64,000 nt of DNA from Liolophura sinensis (taxonomy: Eukaryota; Mollusca; Polyplacophora; Chitonida; Chitonidae), in assembly GCF_032854445.1 (NCBI RefSeq), contig NC_088299.1, forward strand, positions 10,161,608 to 10,225,607, written 5' to 3'. Below the pieces are notes generated by a model. It did not search any database and was not told where the DNA came from. It saw only the letters and a program-made list of their open reading frames with translations. Below, one piece after another: positions 41,297 to 54,414 of this stretch (its first letter is position 1; each line of letters begins with the position of its first letter). The position numbers and the translations under genes are program-made.

Positions 41297-42147
41297 ATGA
41301 CTGACTTCTGATCTCGCTATACCTTTGGCCCTAGAGAGAAGTTAATATAATGTATATGTTACATATCTATATTGTGGGTTGTTGTGCCAGCTCGTAGAAT
41401 TTAACAAAATCATCTAGCCTTGTTCACATATAATTGCAAATATATATCTTTGACTTCAGTGTAGTCCATTTAGATAGACACATTGCGCTATTTTTTAAAT
41501 TCTAACATTCAGCATAATAATTCAGCGAGCTAAATGACCTCCCTCATTATTCAACATTTTGACATTTGCCGTGTTGGTCCACTGTTTTCAGTTAATTTCT
41601 CCCACTAAAAGCAATGACTTCATCCACAAACATTTTTGGTAGTTGTACGTACATTGCATTCTAGTACTCAGTGTTCAAAAAAGTCCATGGAAATGCTTGC
41701 AGTTTTGCATGGTGTATAGTAAAATGAAAATAGAACTCTGTTCCATTTGATTTGTAGATAGGTAGAAAGGCACAGAGTTATTGTTTCGTATTGAGAAAAT
41801 TCAGCGATAACTTCCAATTAGTGGCTTAGCACAGTGTAACAAAGTGCAAAACTGTAGAAATTCTGGTAGCAGTTTTCTTAAATTGGTAAACTGCCAGAGT
41901 GTAGATTATGTAAATGTAAGTAGGCTGATTGTGATATAAAGCCGTGACATCACAGATCAGGTAGATGCCACTGAGGTGTCATAACTTCCTATTTTAAACC
42001 TGAAAAGGGGCATTTTATCTTCCGTTAGCTGTATGTCTGAGTCTTAGGGCATGATCTCCAGATGACTACCAGTAGACTTTCCTCAGTATATTTACAGGCA
42101 CAATCTTAATGTTGTAGTGTTGAAGCTTGCCGTACAAACCAGAGGCC
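41297..42147. other. RER1 upstream region and 5' UTR
   Basis: No repeat or other gene recognised. Must contain the RER1 promoter and leader; no clear core-promoter motif called. Confidence 0.4.
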
Positions 42148-45100
42148 ATGTCTGACACAGAGCCAATCGCCTCTCAGCCCAGCGTGCTCTACAAAGCCTA
42201 CAGGAGGATCAGTGAGGTAAAAAAAGCATATTTAGCGTTTGATGGGTTTTTGCAGATTTGATGGCAGTGCAAAACATTGTTTATCTTGGGTGTGGGCAAT
42301 AATACATTTGTAAATATGTACTCTATTATTCCTGCAAATTTGATGGTACATGTATTTAAGTTGTATTTTTAGTTTTATACCCTCCAACTACATTGGAAAA
42401 AGATTTGTTCTGCCCATGCAAATTTGTATTGGTGTGACCTACGTTGTTCTTTATTTTGCATTAGTGGTCATTAATTGGCTGCCATAAAAAGCGACCCATG
42501 CATAGCCAATAATATTGAACAGTGTCAGAGAAATCACAAATCATGCCCATGAGTCGGGTACATGTGCACTGAGGTTGTATTTTTGTTGCAGCTCCATCAG
42601 AATGCCCTGGACAAGGCCACTCCCCACTCGGGGCCCCGCTGGGTCACCTGCTGTATTCTCCTTGTCTTGTATTTTGTCAGAGTCTACTGGGCACAGGTAA
42701 CCACTTGACTGCCAGTGCCAATTTTGAATTATTAAAAAGTTTGATATTGGGATAGGCCATGGACCAATGATCTTGCAGGGTCCAATCCAGCTGATGACGT
42801 GGTTTGTCTGCCTGTTTGAAAGGACGCAGAATCAATGCTGATTGGCTGAACGATTAGATCCTTTAATATACATGTAGTGTCATAATAATGAAATGGTTAC
42901 AGGTAGTTAAAGTAGACTTTCAATGCACATGAATGTACACTGTTTCATTGTGGAATTTATGTGTTCTGATTAAACTCTGCTCCACATAAAGCAGAAGCTG
43001 TAATCATAAAATTAAGAGGGACATAATGTTGTTGTATTCCCTTATGCCAAGATAAGTCTCAGGTAATCTGGTTTGCTCCAGTCGTGTACCTGACATCTGA
43101 TTGTTGAACACCAACTAAATAAGTACCGTAGTCAAAGCTGTTGGCTGATTAGCATTTTCACATAAAAAAACTGTTGTCATTTGATGTTGTACATGTTGTG
43201 AGCGATGTTAAACATAAATTTGAAATGTGAAAATCCTGTGAAAATTGATCAGTTTCTCTTGTGTTAACATTGTATCATTGTAGGGCTAAGAAAAAGTGTT
43301 ATTATTTTTTTTTTTTGTTTCAGGGCTGGTATATAGTGACATATGCTTTGGGAATCTATCTGTTAAATTTGTTTATAGCATTTTTAACACCCCAGATAGA
43401 TCCAGCTCTATTGGAGGATCCAGGTACATCATTTTATCTTTTTAACCTTTCTTTTACCCTAATTCCTCAACTTTTTCTCATGTGAAAGAGCAACTTTCGG
43501 TGCCATTTACGTACATTTTTAGTTAGATTTTGGAGACAAAACTAAATTTTTTGGATTTGCCAATTTCAATGCTTCACAAAAATGTAATTGTATCAGTCAA
43601 AACAGAATAATGCCTTCAGAACATGCTTGAATAAACACCTTACAAACATGCGAAAAGGTTGAAGAATTACAGTAGATATAATTTAGCCAACAAATGACAT
43701 CTGTTTTAATTTTCTGTACAGAATGTTATCTTGTGGAGTCAATTCATTTAATCATTGCAGAAGTTGGGACTGGAGCATCTAAATTGTTTGGGAATGGTTC
43801 TCTCCTAGCAAAGTTTACGTCAGCAGACTGTAGCTGGCGAAGTGTACATAATGGTACACTCAAGTCACTAGCTCCGAATGAAGAATGTCTCGTATTTGGG
43901 AAGGTCTGGCAGCAACATGCAGATGGTCGTGGGTTTCCCCCAGGCTCTGTCCAGTTTCCTCCCATCATAATGCTGGCCGCAGTCATAGAAGTGTAATATT
44001 CTTGAGTATGGAGTAAATCACCAAATCAAATATATCAATAAATCAAACGAGGAACGTCACTGGTTTGTTACAAGCAGATTTATGGTCTTAGGGTTATTGT
44101 AAAGGTGTATTTTGCTAGTTTTGCCTGTTTTCCCACACCCATATTATTTGTATATCATGGAGTATACACACATATCATTAACTTCAGCTTGTTTGATGTA
44201 ATCTTAAATGTGTCATATAACACCAAACAAGCCCGAAGTAAACAAATAACTGGTTGAATAAATAAATAAATAAATAAAACCTAATTTAATGCCGAATAAT
44301 CTCCCTTTGCATGGTGTTGAGCATTGTCTCCCTTTAATATCTGCAATACTGGTGCACAGAGGCTCTCCAAAACGTGAATCACTTAATAGCTCAGATGATC
44401 TGAGGGGAAGGTTGTTAAGCAGTGTGTTGATGTGCTGAAGTAGTATCCTGTAAGCGTAGTATTGTCATAGAAATATCGTCCTCAGATAGTATCAATCCTT
44501 CTGCCATTAAAGACAAAGAAAACACCAAGAAAAAAATTCACCTAAAGTTTAGTATTTTTCAGATGACACATTTTGTTTGAATGATTCATTCCCCTTATAG
44601 TGCTACTTATGAGTTTTTTTTTATAAAGTTTTACTAATTTCCTATAAGGAAAACTGAATTAATTGGCAACAAAAATGTTATTTGAAGTCCTTTTGTCTTC
44701 TGAAAATTCTTTTTATTATACGCAGCTTCTGGTGAAATACAGTATGTCATATGAAAGACCATCAAACACTGTCCACAAAAATAGTTAGATTTACGTTTTT
44801 TAGAATTTTTTTAATCTTGTTAAGTGCCTTTGAAACTTTCATGGTGGTCTTTTTTGACCATATTGGGACCAGTTTTTCAGGTCACATCAGGTTTTTGCCA
44901 CAACACAGACAAACTGCTGGATTTCACCATTCAAAATGCATTTACACTTAGACCTATGAAAGCATTCACCAAACTGGATTTGAGTTGGACTGTTTTAAGC
45001 CAAAAGTTCGGAATGAATGAATGATTATGGCTTAACGCCACATCGGCAATATTTCGGCCATATCGTGGCGACAAAAGTTTGGAGGTGACATTACTGATAC

Positions 45101-48100
45101 CATCAAGGCCATAACAGACTACTGAGGGTCTGATATTAAAACCACTTTACTTGGTTGAAAAAAATGCTAAAAAAGTATATATTAGGCTATTTTCCTAAGG
45201 AGACATTAATGTGAATAGTTTATGTGACCATCTTCTTTCCCCACTTCTACAGTATCTCCAAATATTTTGTGTTTACTTTGTTTCCAGATGATGGTCCTTC
45301 ATTACCAACAAAAGCTAATGAGGAATTTAAACCATTTATGCGGCGTCTACCTGAATTTAAATTCTGGTAAGTACTTGATGTTAATCTCTAAAAGTTCTGT
45401 GGTATATTAAAGGAGAAGAAAACTTAAAAACATGACACTTTAGGGTGAAATGAGCGCATTTTTTTCTATCTGGTAGTGCCTGCTGCATAATTTTGTGGTT
45501 TTTGATTGCCATACACGTAAAGCCTGAAAATGGCAAAGCTGGCATAAATCACTGAATCCATCACATCCTCCATCTTTAACACTCTGTAATTTATGCTGGG
45601 GGTGAGTTTCTTGTCAGCCAATGAGAGTGGTTAAAACTGCCGGCTTGTTCATGTAAACTCTGAACCTACATCCAATGTTCCGGTTTCCTGATCGTCAAGC
45701 CGAAAACGAACTGTACTGTTCGCTACCTTCTAGGAAAAAGAGTTCTACCGGAAATGTACTAACTGCACTTCGGAGGTTTCCGACGGCAATTCTTCTTCTA
45801 ACACAGAAGACTTCAGGACTAGTTGTTGGGCAAAATGGAGTTGCCAACTGCAGCTGTTTTCGCTGACTTTATTTATAATTTATCAACTTGAGGTACATAT
45901 TAGAATTTTTTATGGCATGCACCTGCGAGGAAACACATACTCTTTTCAGTGGTATTTGATTGATATTTAAATATTCTTCTCCTTTAAACATAGTGAGATT
46001 CTTGTTCAGAAAGGGGAACAACTCTTTGGGGAATACATAACTCGTGGAACTTGTACATCTCTATTAAGTGGCTGACCTGTGACTAAGGAGGTGATTTGGT
46101 GCTCTCTTCACCACTCCCCCTCCTTTTAAGCTGACATCACATGGCATGGACATGTTGGACAAAAAAAATAAGTATTAGTCCGAATATCGCATGATGTCTT
46201 CTGGTTTTGACTTCAAGACTTGTACTGCTGATATAGTTCCAACAAAATTTCAATTTATCTTTATTGTCTTTGTGTTTCAGGTACTCTGCATCAAAAGCCA
46301 TTGTCATAGCGACTATATGCACATTCTTTGAAGTATTCAATGTTCCTGTGTTCTGGCCCATCCTGGTCATGTACTTCATCATATTATTCACCATCACAAT
46401 GAAGAGGCAGATTAGGGTGAGTCTTCCTTTAGAACTGCTGTATTTAGAATGATGAAATATTCAATGTTCCTGTGTTCTGGCCCATCCTGGTCATGTACTT
46501 CATCGTATTATTCACCATCACAATGAAGAGGCAGATTAGGGTGAGTCTTCCTGTAGAACTGCTGTATTTAGAATGATGAAGTATTCAATGTTCCTGTGTT
46601 CTGGCCCATCCTGGTCATGTACTTCATCATATTATTCACCATCACAATGAAGAGGCAGATTAGGGTAAGTCTTCTTTTAGAACTGCTGTATTTAGAATGA
46701 TGAAGTATTCAATGTTCCTGTGTTCTGGCCCATCCTGGTCATGTACTTCATCATATTATTCACCATCACAATGAAGAGGCAGATTAGGGTGAGTCTTCTT
46801 TTAGAACTGCTGTATTTAGAATGATGAAGTATTCAATGTTCCTGTGTTCTGGCCCATTCTCGTCATGTACTTCATCATATTATTCACCATCAAAATGAAG
46901 AGGCAGATTAGGGTGAGTCTTCTTTTAGAACTGCTGTATTTAGAATGATGAAGTATTCAATGTTCCTGTGTTCTGGCCCATCCTGGTCATGTACTTCATC
47001 ATATTATTCACCATCACAATGAAGAGGCAGATTAGGGTGAGTCTTCTTTTAGTACTGCTGTATTTAGAATGATGAAGTATTCAATGTTCCTGTGTTCTGG
47101 CCCATCCTGGTCATGTACTTCATCATATTATTCACCATCACAATGAAGAGGCAGATTAGGGTGAGTCTTCCTTTAGAACTGCTGTATTTAGAATGATGAA
47201 GTATTCAGTGTTCCTGTGTTCTGGCCCATCCTGGTCATGTACTTCATCATATTATTCACCATCACAATGAAGAGGCAGATTAGGGTGAGTCATCCTTTAG
47301 AACTGCTGTATTTAGAATGATGAAGTATTCAATGTTCCTGTGTTCTGGCCCATTCTGGTCATGTACTTCATCATATTGTTCACCATCACAATGAAGAGGC
47401 AGATTAGGGTAAGTCTTCTTTTAGAACTGCTGTATTTAGAATGATGAAGTATTCAGTGTTCCTGTGTTCTGGCCCATTTTGGTCATGTACTTCATCATAT
47501 TATTCACCATCACAATGAAGAGGCAGATTAGGGTAAGTCTTCTTTTAGTACTGCTGTATTTAGAATGATGAAGTATTCAATGTTCCTGTGTTCTGGCCCA
47601 TCCTGGTCATGTACTTCATCATATTATTCACCATCACAATGAAGAGGCAGATTAGGGTGAGTCTTCTTTTAGAACTGCTGTATTTAGAATGATGAAGTAT
47701 TCAATGTTCCTGTGTTCTGGCCCATCCTGGTCATGTACTTCATCATATTATTCACCATCACAGTGAAGAGGCAGATTAGGGTGAGTCTTCTTTTAGAACT
47801 GCTGTATTTAGAATGATGAAGTATTCAGTGTTCCTGTGTTCTGGCCCATTTTGGTCATGTACTTCATCATATTATTCACCATCAAAATGAAGAGGCAGAT
47901 TAGGGTGAGTCTTCTTTTAGAACTGCTGTATTTAGAATGATGAAGTATTCAATGTTCCTGTGTTCTGGCCCATCCTGGTCATGTACTTCATCATATTATT
48001 CACCATCACAATGAAGAGGCAGATTAGGGTGAGTCTTTTTTTAGAACTGCTGTATTTAGAATGATGAAGTATTCAATGTTCCTGTGTTCTGGCCCATTCT

Positions 48101-50742
48101 GGTCATGTACTTCATCATATTGTTCACCATCACAGTGAAGAGGCAGATTAGGGTAAGTCTTCTTTTAGAACTGCTGTATTTAGAATGATGAAGTATTCAG
48201 TGTTCCTGTGTTCTGGCCCATTTTGGTCATGTACTTCATCATATTATTCACCATCACAATGAAGAGGCAGATTAGGGTGAGTCTTCTTTTAGAACTGCTG
48301 TATTTAGAATGATGAAGTATTCAGTGTTCCTGTGTTCTGGCCCATCCTGGTCATGTACTTCATCATATTATTCACCATCACAATGAAGAGGCAGATTAGG
48401 GTGAGTCTTCTTTTAGAACTGCTGTATTTAGAATGATGAAGTATTCAATGTTCCTGTGTTCTGGCCCATTCTCGTCATGTACTTCATCATATTATTCACC
48501 ATCAAAATGAAGAGGCAGATTAGGGTGAGTCTTCTTTTAGAACTGCTGTATTTAGAATGATGAAGTATTCAATGTTCCTGTGTTCTGGCCCATCCTGGTC
48601 ATGTACTTCATCATATTATTCACCATCACAATGAAGAGGCAGATTAGGGTGAGTCTTTTTTTAGAACTGCTGTATTTAGAATGATGAAGTATTCAATTTT
48701 CCTGTGTTCTGGCCCATCCTGGTCATGTACTTCATCATATTATTCACCATCACAATGAAGAGGCAGATTAGGGTAAGTCTTCTTTTAGAACTGCTGTATT
48801 TAGAATGATGAAGTATTCAATGTTCCTGTGTTCTGGCCCATTCTCGTCATGTACTTCATCATATTATTCACCATCAAAATGAAGAGGCAGATTAGGGTGA
48901 GTCTTCTTTTAGAACTGCTGTATTTAGAATGATGAAGTATTCAATGTTCCTGTGTTCTGGCCCATCCTGGTCATGTACTTCATCATATTATTCACCATCA
49001 CAATGAAGAGGCAGATTAGGGTGAGTCTTCTTTTAGAACTGCTGTATTTAGAATGATGAAGTATTCAGTGTTCCTGTGTTCTGGCCCATCCTGGTCATGT
49101 ACTTCATCATATTATTCACCATCACAATGAAGAGGCAGATTAGGGTGAGTCTTCTTTTAGAACTGCTGTATTTAGAATGATGAAGTATTCAGTGTTCCTG
49201 TGTTCTGGCCCATTCTGGTCATGTACTTCATCATATTATTCACCATCACAGTGAAGAGGCAGATTAGGGTGAGTCTTCTTTTAGAACTGCTGTATTTAGA
49301 ATGATGAAGTATTCAGTGTTCCTGTGTTCTGGCCCATTTTGGTCATGTACTTCATCATATTATTCACCATCACAATGAAGAGGCAGATTAGGGTGAGTCT
49401 TTTTTTAGAACTGCTGTATTTAGAATGATGAAGTATTCAATGTTCCTGTGTTCTGGCCCATCCTGGTCATGTACTTCATCATATTATTCACCATCACAAT
49501 GAAGAGGCAGATTAGGGTGAGTCTTCTTTTAGAACTGCTGTATTTAGAATGATGAAGTATTCAATGTTCCTGTGTTCTGGCCCATCCTGGTCATGTACTT
49601 CATCATATTATTCACCATCACAGTGAAGAGGCAGATTAGGGTGAGTCTTCTTTTAGAACTGCTGTATTTAGAATGATGAAGTATTCAATGTTCCTGTGTT
49701 CTGGCCCATCCTGGTCGTGTACTTCATCATATTATTCACCATCACAATGAAGAGGCAGATTAGGGTAAGTCTTCTTTTAGAACTGCTGTATTTAGAATGA
49801 TGAAGTATTCAGTGTTCCTGTGTTCTGGCCCATTCTGGTCATGTACTTCATCATATTATTCACCATCAAAATGAAGAAGCAGATTAGGGTGAGTCTTCTT
49901 TTAGTACTGCTGTATTTAGAATGATGAAGTATTCAATGTTCCTGTGTTCTGGCCCATCCTGGTCATGTACTTCATCATATTATTCACCATCACAATGAAG
50001 AGGCAGATTAGGGTGAGTCTTCTTTTAGAACTGCTGTATTTAGAATGATGAAGTATTCAGTGTTCTGGCTTGTCTGGTCATATAGGGAGTCTACTGTTGC
50101 TTTCTTATGTCTGTTGGCAAAGCATGCAAACCATGTGATGTTGGACTTAAGATTGGAATTAATGGATGAGTGTGCTAACATATTGCTTAATTCTGCCTTA
50201 CAATAGTAAAAGGATGTGTATTTTATGATATGGGGTCGTTGTGGCCTAGGTGATCAGCACACCAGGGCGGCGCAATAACCCATGAACCTCTCACCGGTGC
50301 GGTAGCTGTGAGTTCAAGTCCAGCTCATGCTGGGTTTCCCTCCGGCTGTATGTGGGAAGGTCTGTTAGAAACCTGCAGAGGACCATGGGTTTCCCATGGG
50401 CTCAGTGAAATATTCTTCAGCATGGTGTAAAGCACCAATGAAATAAATAAATTTATTTGTAACAATGTTATGAATGAGTTTTCTGGCTCAGAGCTACTTC
50501 AGACTTTTGAAAAAGGTTTTATAAGTTCATTTGAGAGGACCTCACACCTGTCTTTTATGATCTCTAATCATGATTATTCATTTATTAACCTCACCATTTA
50601 TATTGATAGTTTGCTTGGAAATTTAATTTTGCTACATTTTTTCTACTTGCAGCACATGATAAAATACAGATATTTGCCCTTTTCGTATGGGAAGGCCAAG
50701 TACAAGGGGAAGGAAGACACAGGGAAAGTAGTATCGTCATAA
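42148..50742 (+). CDS. RER1: RER1, Golgi-to-ER retrieval receptor (six coding exons)
   Basis: Four-pass membrane protein that returns ER-resident membrane proteins and unassembled subunits from the cis-Golgi to the ER by COPI. Exons: 42148-42216, 42592-42696, 43324-43423, 45288-45366, 46281-46416 and 50653-50742. All have GT/AG borders in phase and total 579 nt, or 192 residues (human RER1 has 196). Near-identity to known RER1 is obvious: [20 protein letters not shown] (58-77), [26 protein letters not shown] (to 118), [33 protein letters not shown] and the end [17 protein letters not shown]. Hydrophobic segments fall near 40-56, 60-78, 122-138 and 141-157. Intron 5 (4.2 kb) is mostly a 124-bp array copied from the end of exon 5. 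Intron 4 carries MITE copy B and intron 3 a SINE. Confidence 0.97.
43890..44048 (+). repeat. SINE family 1, 3' part (RER1 intron 3)
   Basis: GGGAAGGTCTGGCAGCAACA through TATTCTTGAGTATGGAGTAA; tRNA head absent. Confidence 0.8.
45407..45987. mobile_element. TTAA-ended MITE, copy B (RER1 intron 4)
   Basis: 581 bp from TTAAAGGAGAAGAAAAC to TTCTTCTCCTTTAA, opposite in orientation to copy A and about 110 bp longer. No coding capacity. It begins 41 bp after the exon 4 donor. Confidence 0.78.
46447..50066 (+). repeat. 124-bp tandem array of the 3' part of RER1 exon 5 plus its donor
   Basis: 29 complete units spaced exactly 124 bp (starts 46447, 46571, 46695 ... 49919) and a truncated one from 50043. 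Each unit is TTTAG, then 93 open nt ([31 protein letters not shown]), then GTGAGT or GTAAGT, then a 25-nt remainder. The homologous coding part corresponds to residues 135-163 of RER1. Variants between units are few: CAATGT/CAGTGT, CATCCTG/CATTTTG/CATTCTC, ATCACA/ATCAAA, ATGAAG/GTGAAG. None creates a stop and none removes the AG or GT in the units I read. Confidence 0.97.
50230..50458 (+). repeat. SINE family 1 (RER1 intron 5)
   Basis: GGGGTCGTTGTGGCCTAGGT head, GAGTTCAAGTCCAGCTCATG, shortened 3' domain and AATGAAATAAATAAATTTAT tail. It sits just after the exon 5 array and about 195 bp before the last exon. Confidence 0.83.
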
Positions 50743-51169
50743 CATTTTTTCCAACATTCAGGTGAAACAAAAAAAAAAAGTTGATAAACAATCATCACAA
50801 TGACAGCTGTGTAAATATCTCTATACTCTTTCCTTAAGTGGATATGCATGTAAATGAGTGTTATTAGTACTTGCTCTGTTCTTCTCACAGCGAGTAGAAC
50901 TATCTTTGTTCTCCATTCCTGTGTCAGCATCAGTGTTTACGGAGGAAGGTTTACAGTGATGGATTACCTCCCCTGTGTGTAGGTACAAATTTAGGACTAC
51001 AAACACAGTATACTGGTGGCCAAGGATAGTGTGCTGCTTAGGAAACATGGAAATCTTATTTCCAGCGTAATGCAAATTTTTAGTTGTGAATGAAATAACT
51101 TCAATATGCAGAGTGTTTAATAGCTTTTTTTTCATCTGTGTATAAAGACAACACCAATCATCATTTATC

Positions 51170-51480
51170 TGCCTGAGATACTGCTAAGAGTTGTTCACCT
51201 TTGTAAGAGAGAACCAGTGAGTGTTCGTCTCTCTGCTAGAGCCAATAGTTGTTCAACTGTGTGAGATAAAGCTCAAATTTATTCTGTGGAATACAAAGCC
51301 AACATTTGTTCATGTGCATAAGATAAAGCTAACAGCTCATTTGTGTAATAAAGCTGACAGGTTATTTATTGAAGATAATGCCAACAGTTGTTCATTTTTG
51401 TTAGATAAAGCCAACTGTTGCTCATCTGTGTAAGATTAATGTAAAAATTCATCCAAGAAAAGATTACGCTGACAGTTTTG
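51170..51480 (+). repeat. Degenerate about 30-bp repeat downstream of RER1
   Basis: Loose units containing AACAGTTGTTCATCTGTGTA and GATAAAGCCAACA; lies in the probable RER1 3' UTR. A possible AATAAA is at 51347. Confidence 0.7.
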
Positions 51481-54400
51481 TTCCGTTTTAAAAAAAAAAA
51501 AAAAAAGAGCCCATTGTTGTGTACATTTTCTGAGTTCAATGAAAGAATGTCCAGTGATTAATTGTGTGCGGCCTAGGATGAAGACAGACATCTATCATAA
51601 TCCCAGGTGAAGGTAACTGATGCAGATACGTGCAAATTGGTGCACATCGTAGAATCCATGTGAGTGGGATTACTGTGTACATGTCGGTTTACAACAATGT
51701 TAACTGTAGGATGAACAGAATTTCTCAGACTTTAGCTTAGTTATTGTATAATGGAGTTCTTTGATGAATTTAGACAAAGTTTCCTAGCCCAAATAATGCT
51801 ATTTGAAGCCCAAGATGTAAAAACTATTCATTCATTTAGTGGACTTGGTTTGATTATGCATAATCGGCTGTAAAAAAATCGAATCACATACCCACCAGTT
51901 GCATTGCATTGAAGGAAGTTTGCAAGAAATGGCTGGATATTCAAGTTCAGTCACATATATAATTTACACTTTAAATAGTTTGTTTGTTTTTTACGCTTTA
52001 AATAGTTTGTTTTTTTTTCTCTTTTTTTTTTGTTTTTTTTTTTTTTTAATGTACATGGGGGTTCAACTAACCAATCAGTGGAGAGGTAGGCTGGATTCTG
52101 AACAAAACATTTTTTATTCATTTTGCATGTGTCCTGTATAATGGTTTAGGGAATGTGTACTATATAGCATGAATCAATGAGATATCTAAATTATGTATTC
52201 GGAAAAGAACTGAAAGAAAGACTTTTTACGGTTAACATTTGGCCTAGAAGTCCATCTATTCCCAGCTCCTTTTGGACTGATATTGTGAGACATTGGGTAA
52301 ATCTTCTTATAGATCTATCTAATAATAAATCAGAATTACCTGCCTATTTTGATAAGATCACGCTTCGTTTTGTTGTGAAATGTCTTCCATCACATCAGCA
52401 ACATGTGGGCATTTTTGTTCTCATTGATCTGAATTGAAAGACGTCAACATTTGTCTTCTGGGAAAGTGCTATAGTATGCTGTTTTGGGACACGCGAAGTT
52501 GAGATACGTAGGTTTGTGGCATCTCTCCAACAGTTGTCCAGGGGTTATCAGCATTGTCGTGGGTCTTGTATAGCTTTCGAAGATTATCTCCCCTTTGCTT
52601 GGCTTAGCATATGCATTATAATTACCTACATGTATGTAATTCCAGATATAAGATATTATAATGTGTAAATCTAAGAAGTACACACCCGGAAGATGTGCAT
52701 TTTGGCAAGTACACTACGTGACCTAACATTTCACCCGTGACGAATTTACTCATGTTTTCATCAGACTCTCTTTGTTCTGTTTATATTGCAAATAGAGTTT
52801 TAAAGATTTGTTTGTACTGGAGGATAGAATAATAAAAAATTCTAGCGCCAAAAGATACATTTTATGACATGTACGAATACACTTTGGGCGAATTTTTAGG
52901 GCAGTAAATTCCAGAGGCAGGAAAATAAGGATTGATCATCTACGGTATCTTAACAACTGGTTGTCATGTCTATTTAACATTAACACACTTATGTTAATAT
53001 TTATTTCCTGTGGAGTTTTTTTTTTTTTGTTGTTTTTTTTTTTGCATTATCTGCATACCAATAAGTTTGTTTAATATTCACTGGTGAAAACTATAGTTAT
53101 ACCGCCCTGAAGTTGCCTGTACTATTGCCATGGAAAAACTGAGAGGCAACGCTATTGTAGTCGTGGTTATGGGCGATCTGTCCAATTTGAATTGCTATCG
53201 CTCTTTTTAGAACCAGCCTCTTACTTTGGTGTCTCTTATATTGTTTGCCCAATAAGTTGTTCTTTTACACCTGCCACCAGTATGCGTACATTAGCTCTGT
53301 TATGTGGATTTCCTATAAATCTTAAACAAGAACATATTTGTATATGCACTTCATCGATGATAAATGTATTATAGCATTGCCTTATTGTGTAAATTAAAAT
53401 CGTTTGTCAGACTTTGTTGGGTTTTGAGTTGCGTTGGGTAGTCTGCGATCTACCTATAAGATGTGTTAGCAATCTGACATGCTTTACTTTTCTCCCTCAT
53501 CTTCGCGGTGCCAGGCCTCATTGTCTCTTGGCGTGGTACTCACATCAGCTGGTGGGCCCCAAGCAATAAAGCGTGGTAAAATTTGAGCTTAAGATGTGAA
53601 TTTATCCGAGTCGTTGAGACACTAGACAAATAGACAAATCTCCACAATGTAAAGGCCTCTTTAGGCTGCGATATGTTGGATTTCTCAGTTGTGGGCGTTT
53701 TCGCGATGCAGTAGAAGTCAGCTGACCATCCATCCGGAAAGCACAAGACCCGGGTTCAGGCACTCTTCAGGCTCTCATAAAACATTCGAATCCTGATACT
53801 TCACACTTAGGCCTCCGAGACGGCATTTGGTTCAGACGGTGTTACAAATCTTATATGGTGTCGGTATACAGTGATACAGTGACCACCTGGGAAGTCCAGT
53901 CTGGTACCAAAGATGTACTTTAACTGTGGGGCGAGTCATATCTGATGTCATTATACTGTGACTGGTTTGGTTTTCCAGTGAAACAGCACTGTGATCACGT
54001 TTGGAAGTTTTGTCGGGTGCAGGTATGCTAGCTCCATGTCGTGGCTTCGGGCGTTTTGTTTGGTTTTTCATTGAAACATCCCTGTGACTGGTTGGGCCAT
54101 TATGCTTGGGTTTTCAGGTAACAGGATAATAAATGTGGCGATATCTGGACCACTCTGTAATAAGGAGACACAGTGGTGGCTTGACCGAAGTATTATTGAA
54201 ACCTACGACATTCCCATGCATACGAAGAAACCGATGCATATCTGGATAGATATTTATTGTATAGCATGGAGAAGGGATATAACGACTGTTCCGAGTTATT
54301 TACACCCAAACCATAAGGTTACAAAACACTACATGAATGAGGTCGTTCGATGTGAAGGAATTTTGGTATACACGGGTATTTAACAACTATGGACAACCTG
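51481..54400. other. Intergenic, no recognised gene
   Basis: AT-rich with T-runs at 52013-52047 and 53018-53043. No supported exon. A tRNA-like fragment (AAGACCCGGGTTCAGGCACT) near 53745 is probably a SINE remnant. Confidence 0.3.
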
Positions 54401-54414
54401 TTAAGAACCCTTTT

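Noticed and set aside
46447-50066. Counting the 29 exon-5-like units as coding exons of RER1
   Set aside because: Direct splicing from exon 5 to exon 6 already gives a normal 192-residue RER1; inclusion of any unit needs RNA evidence.
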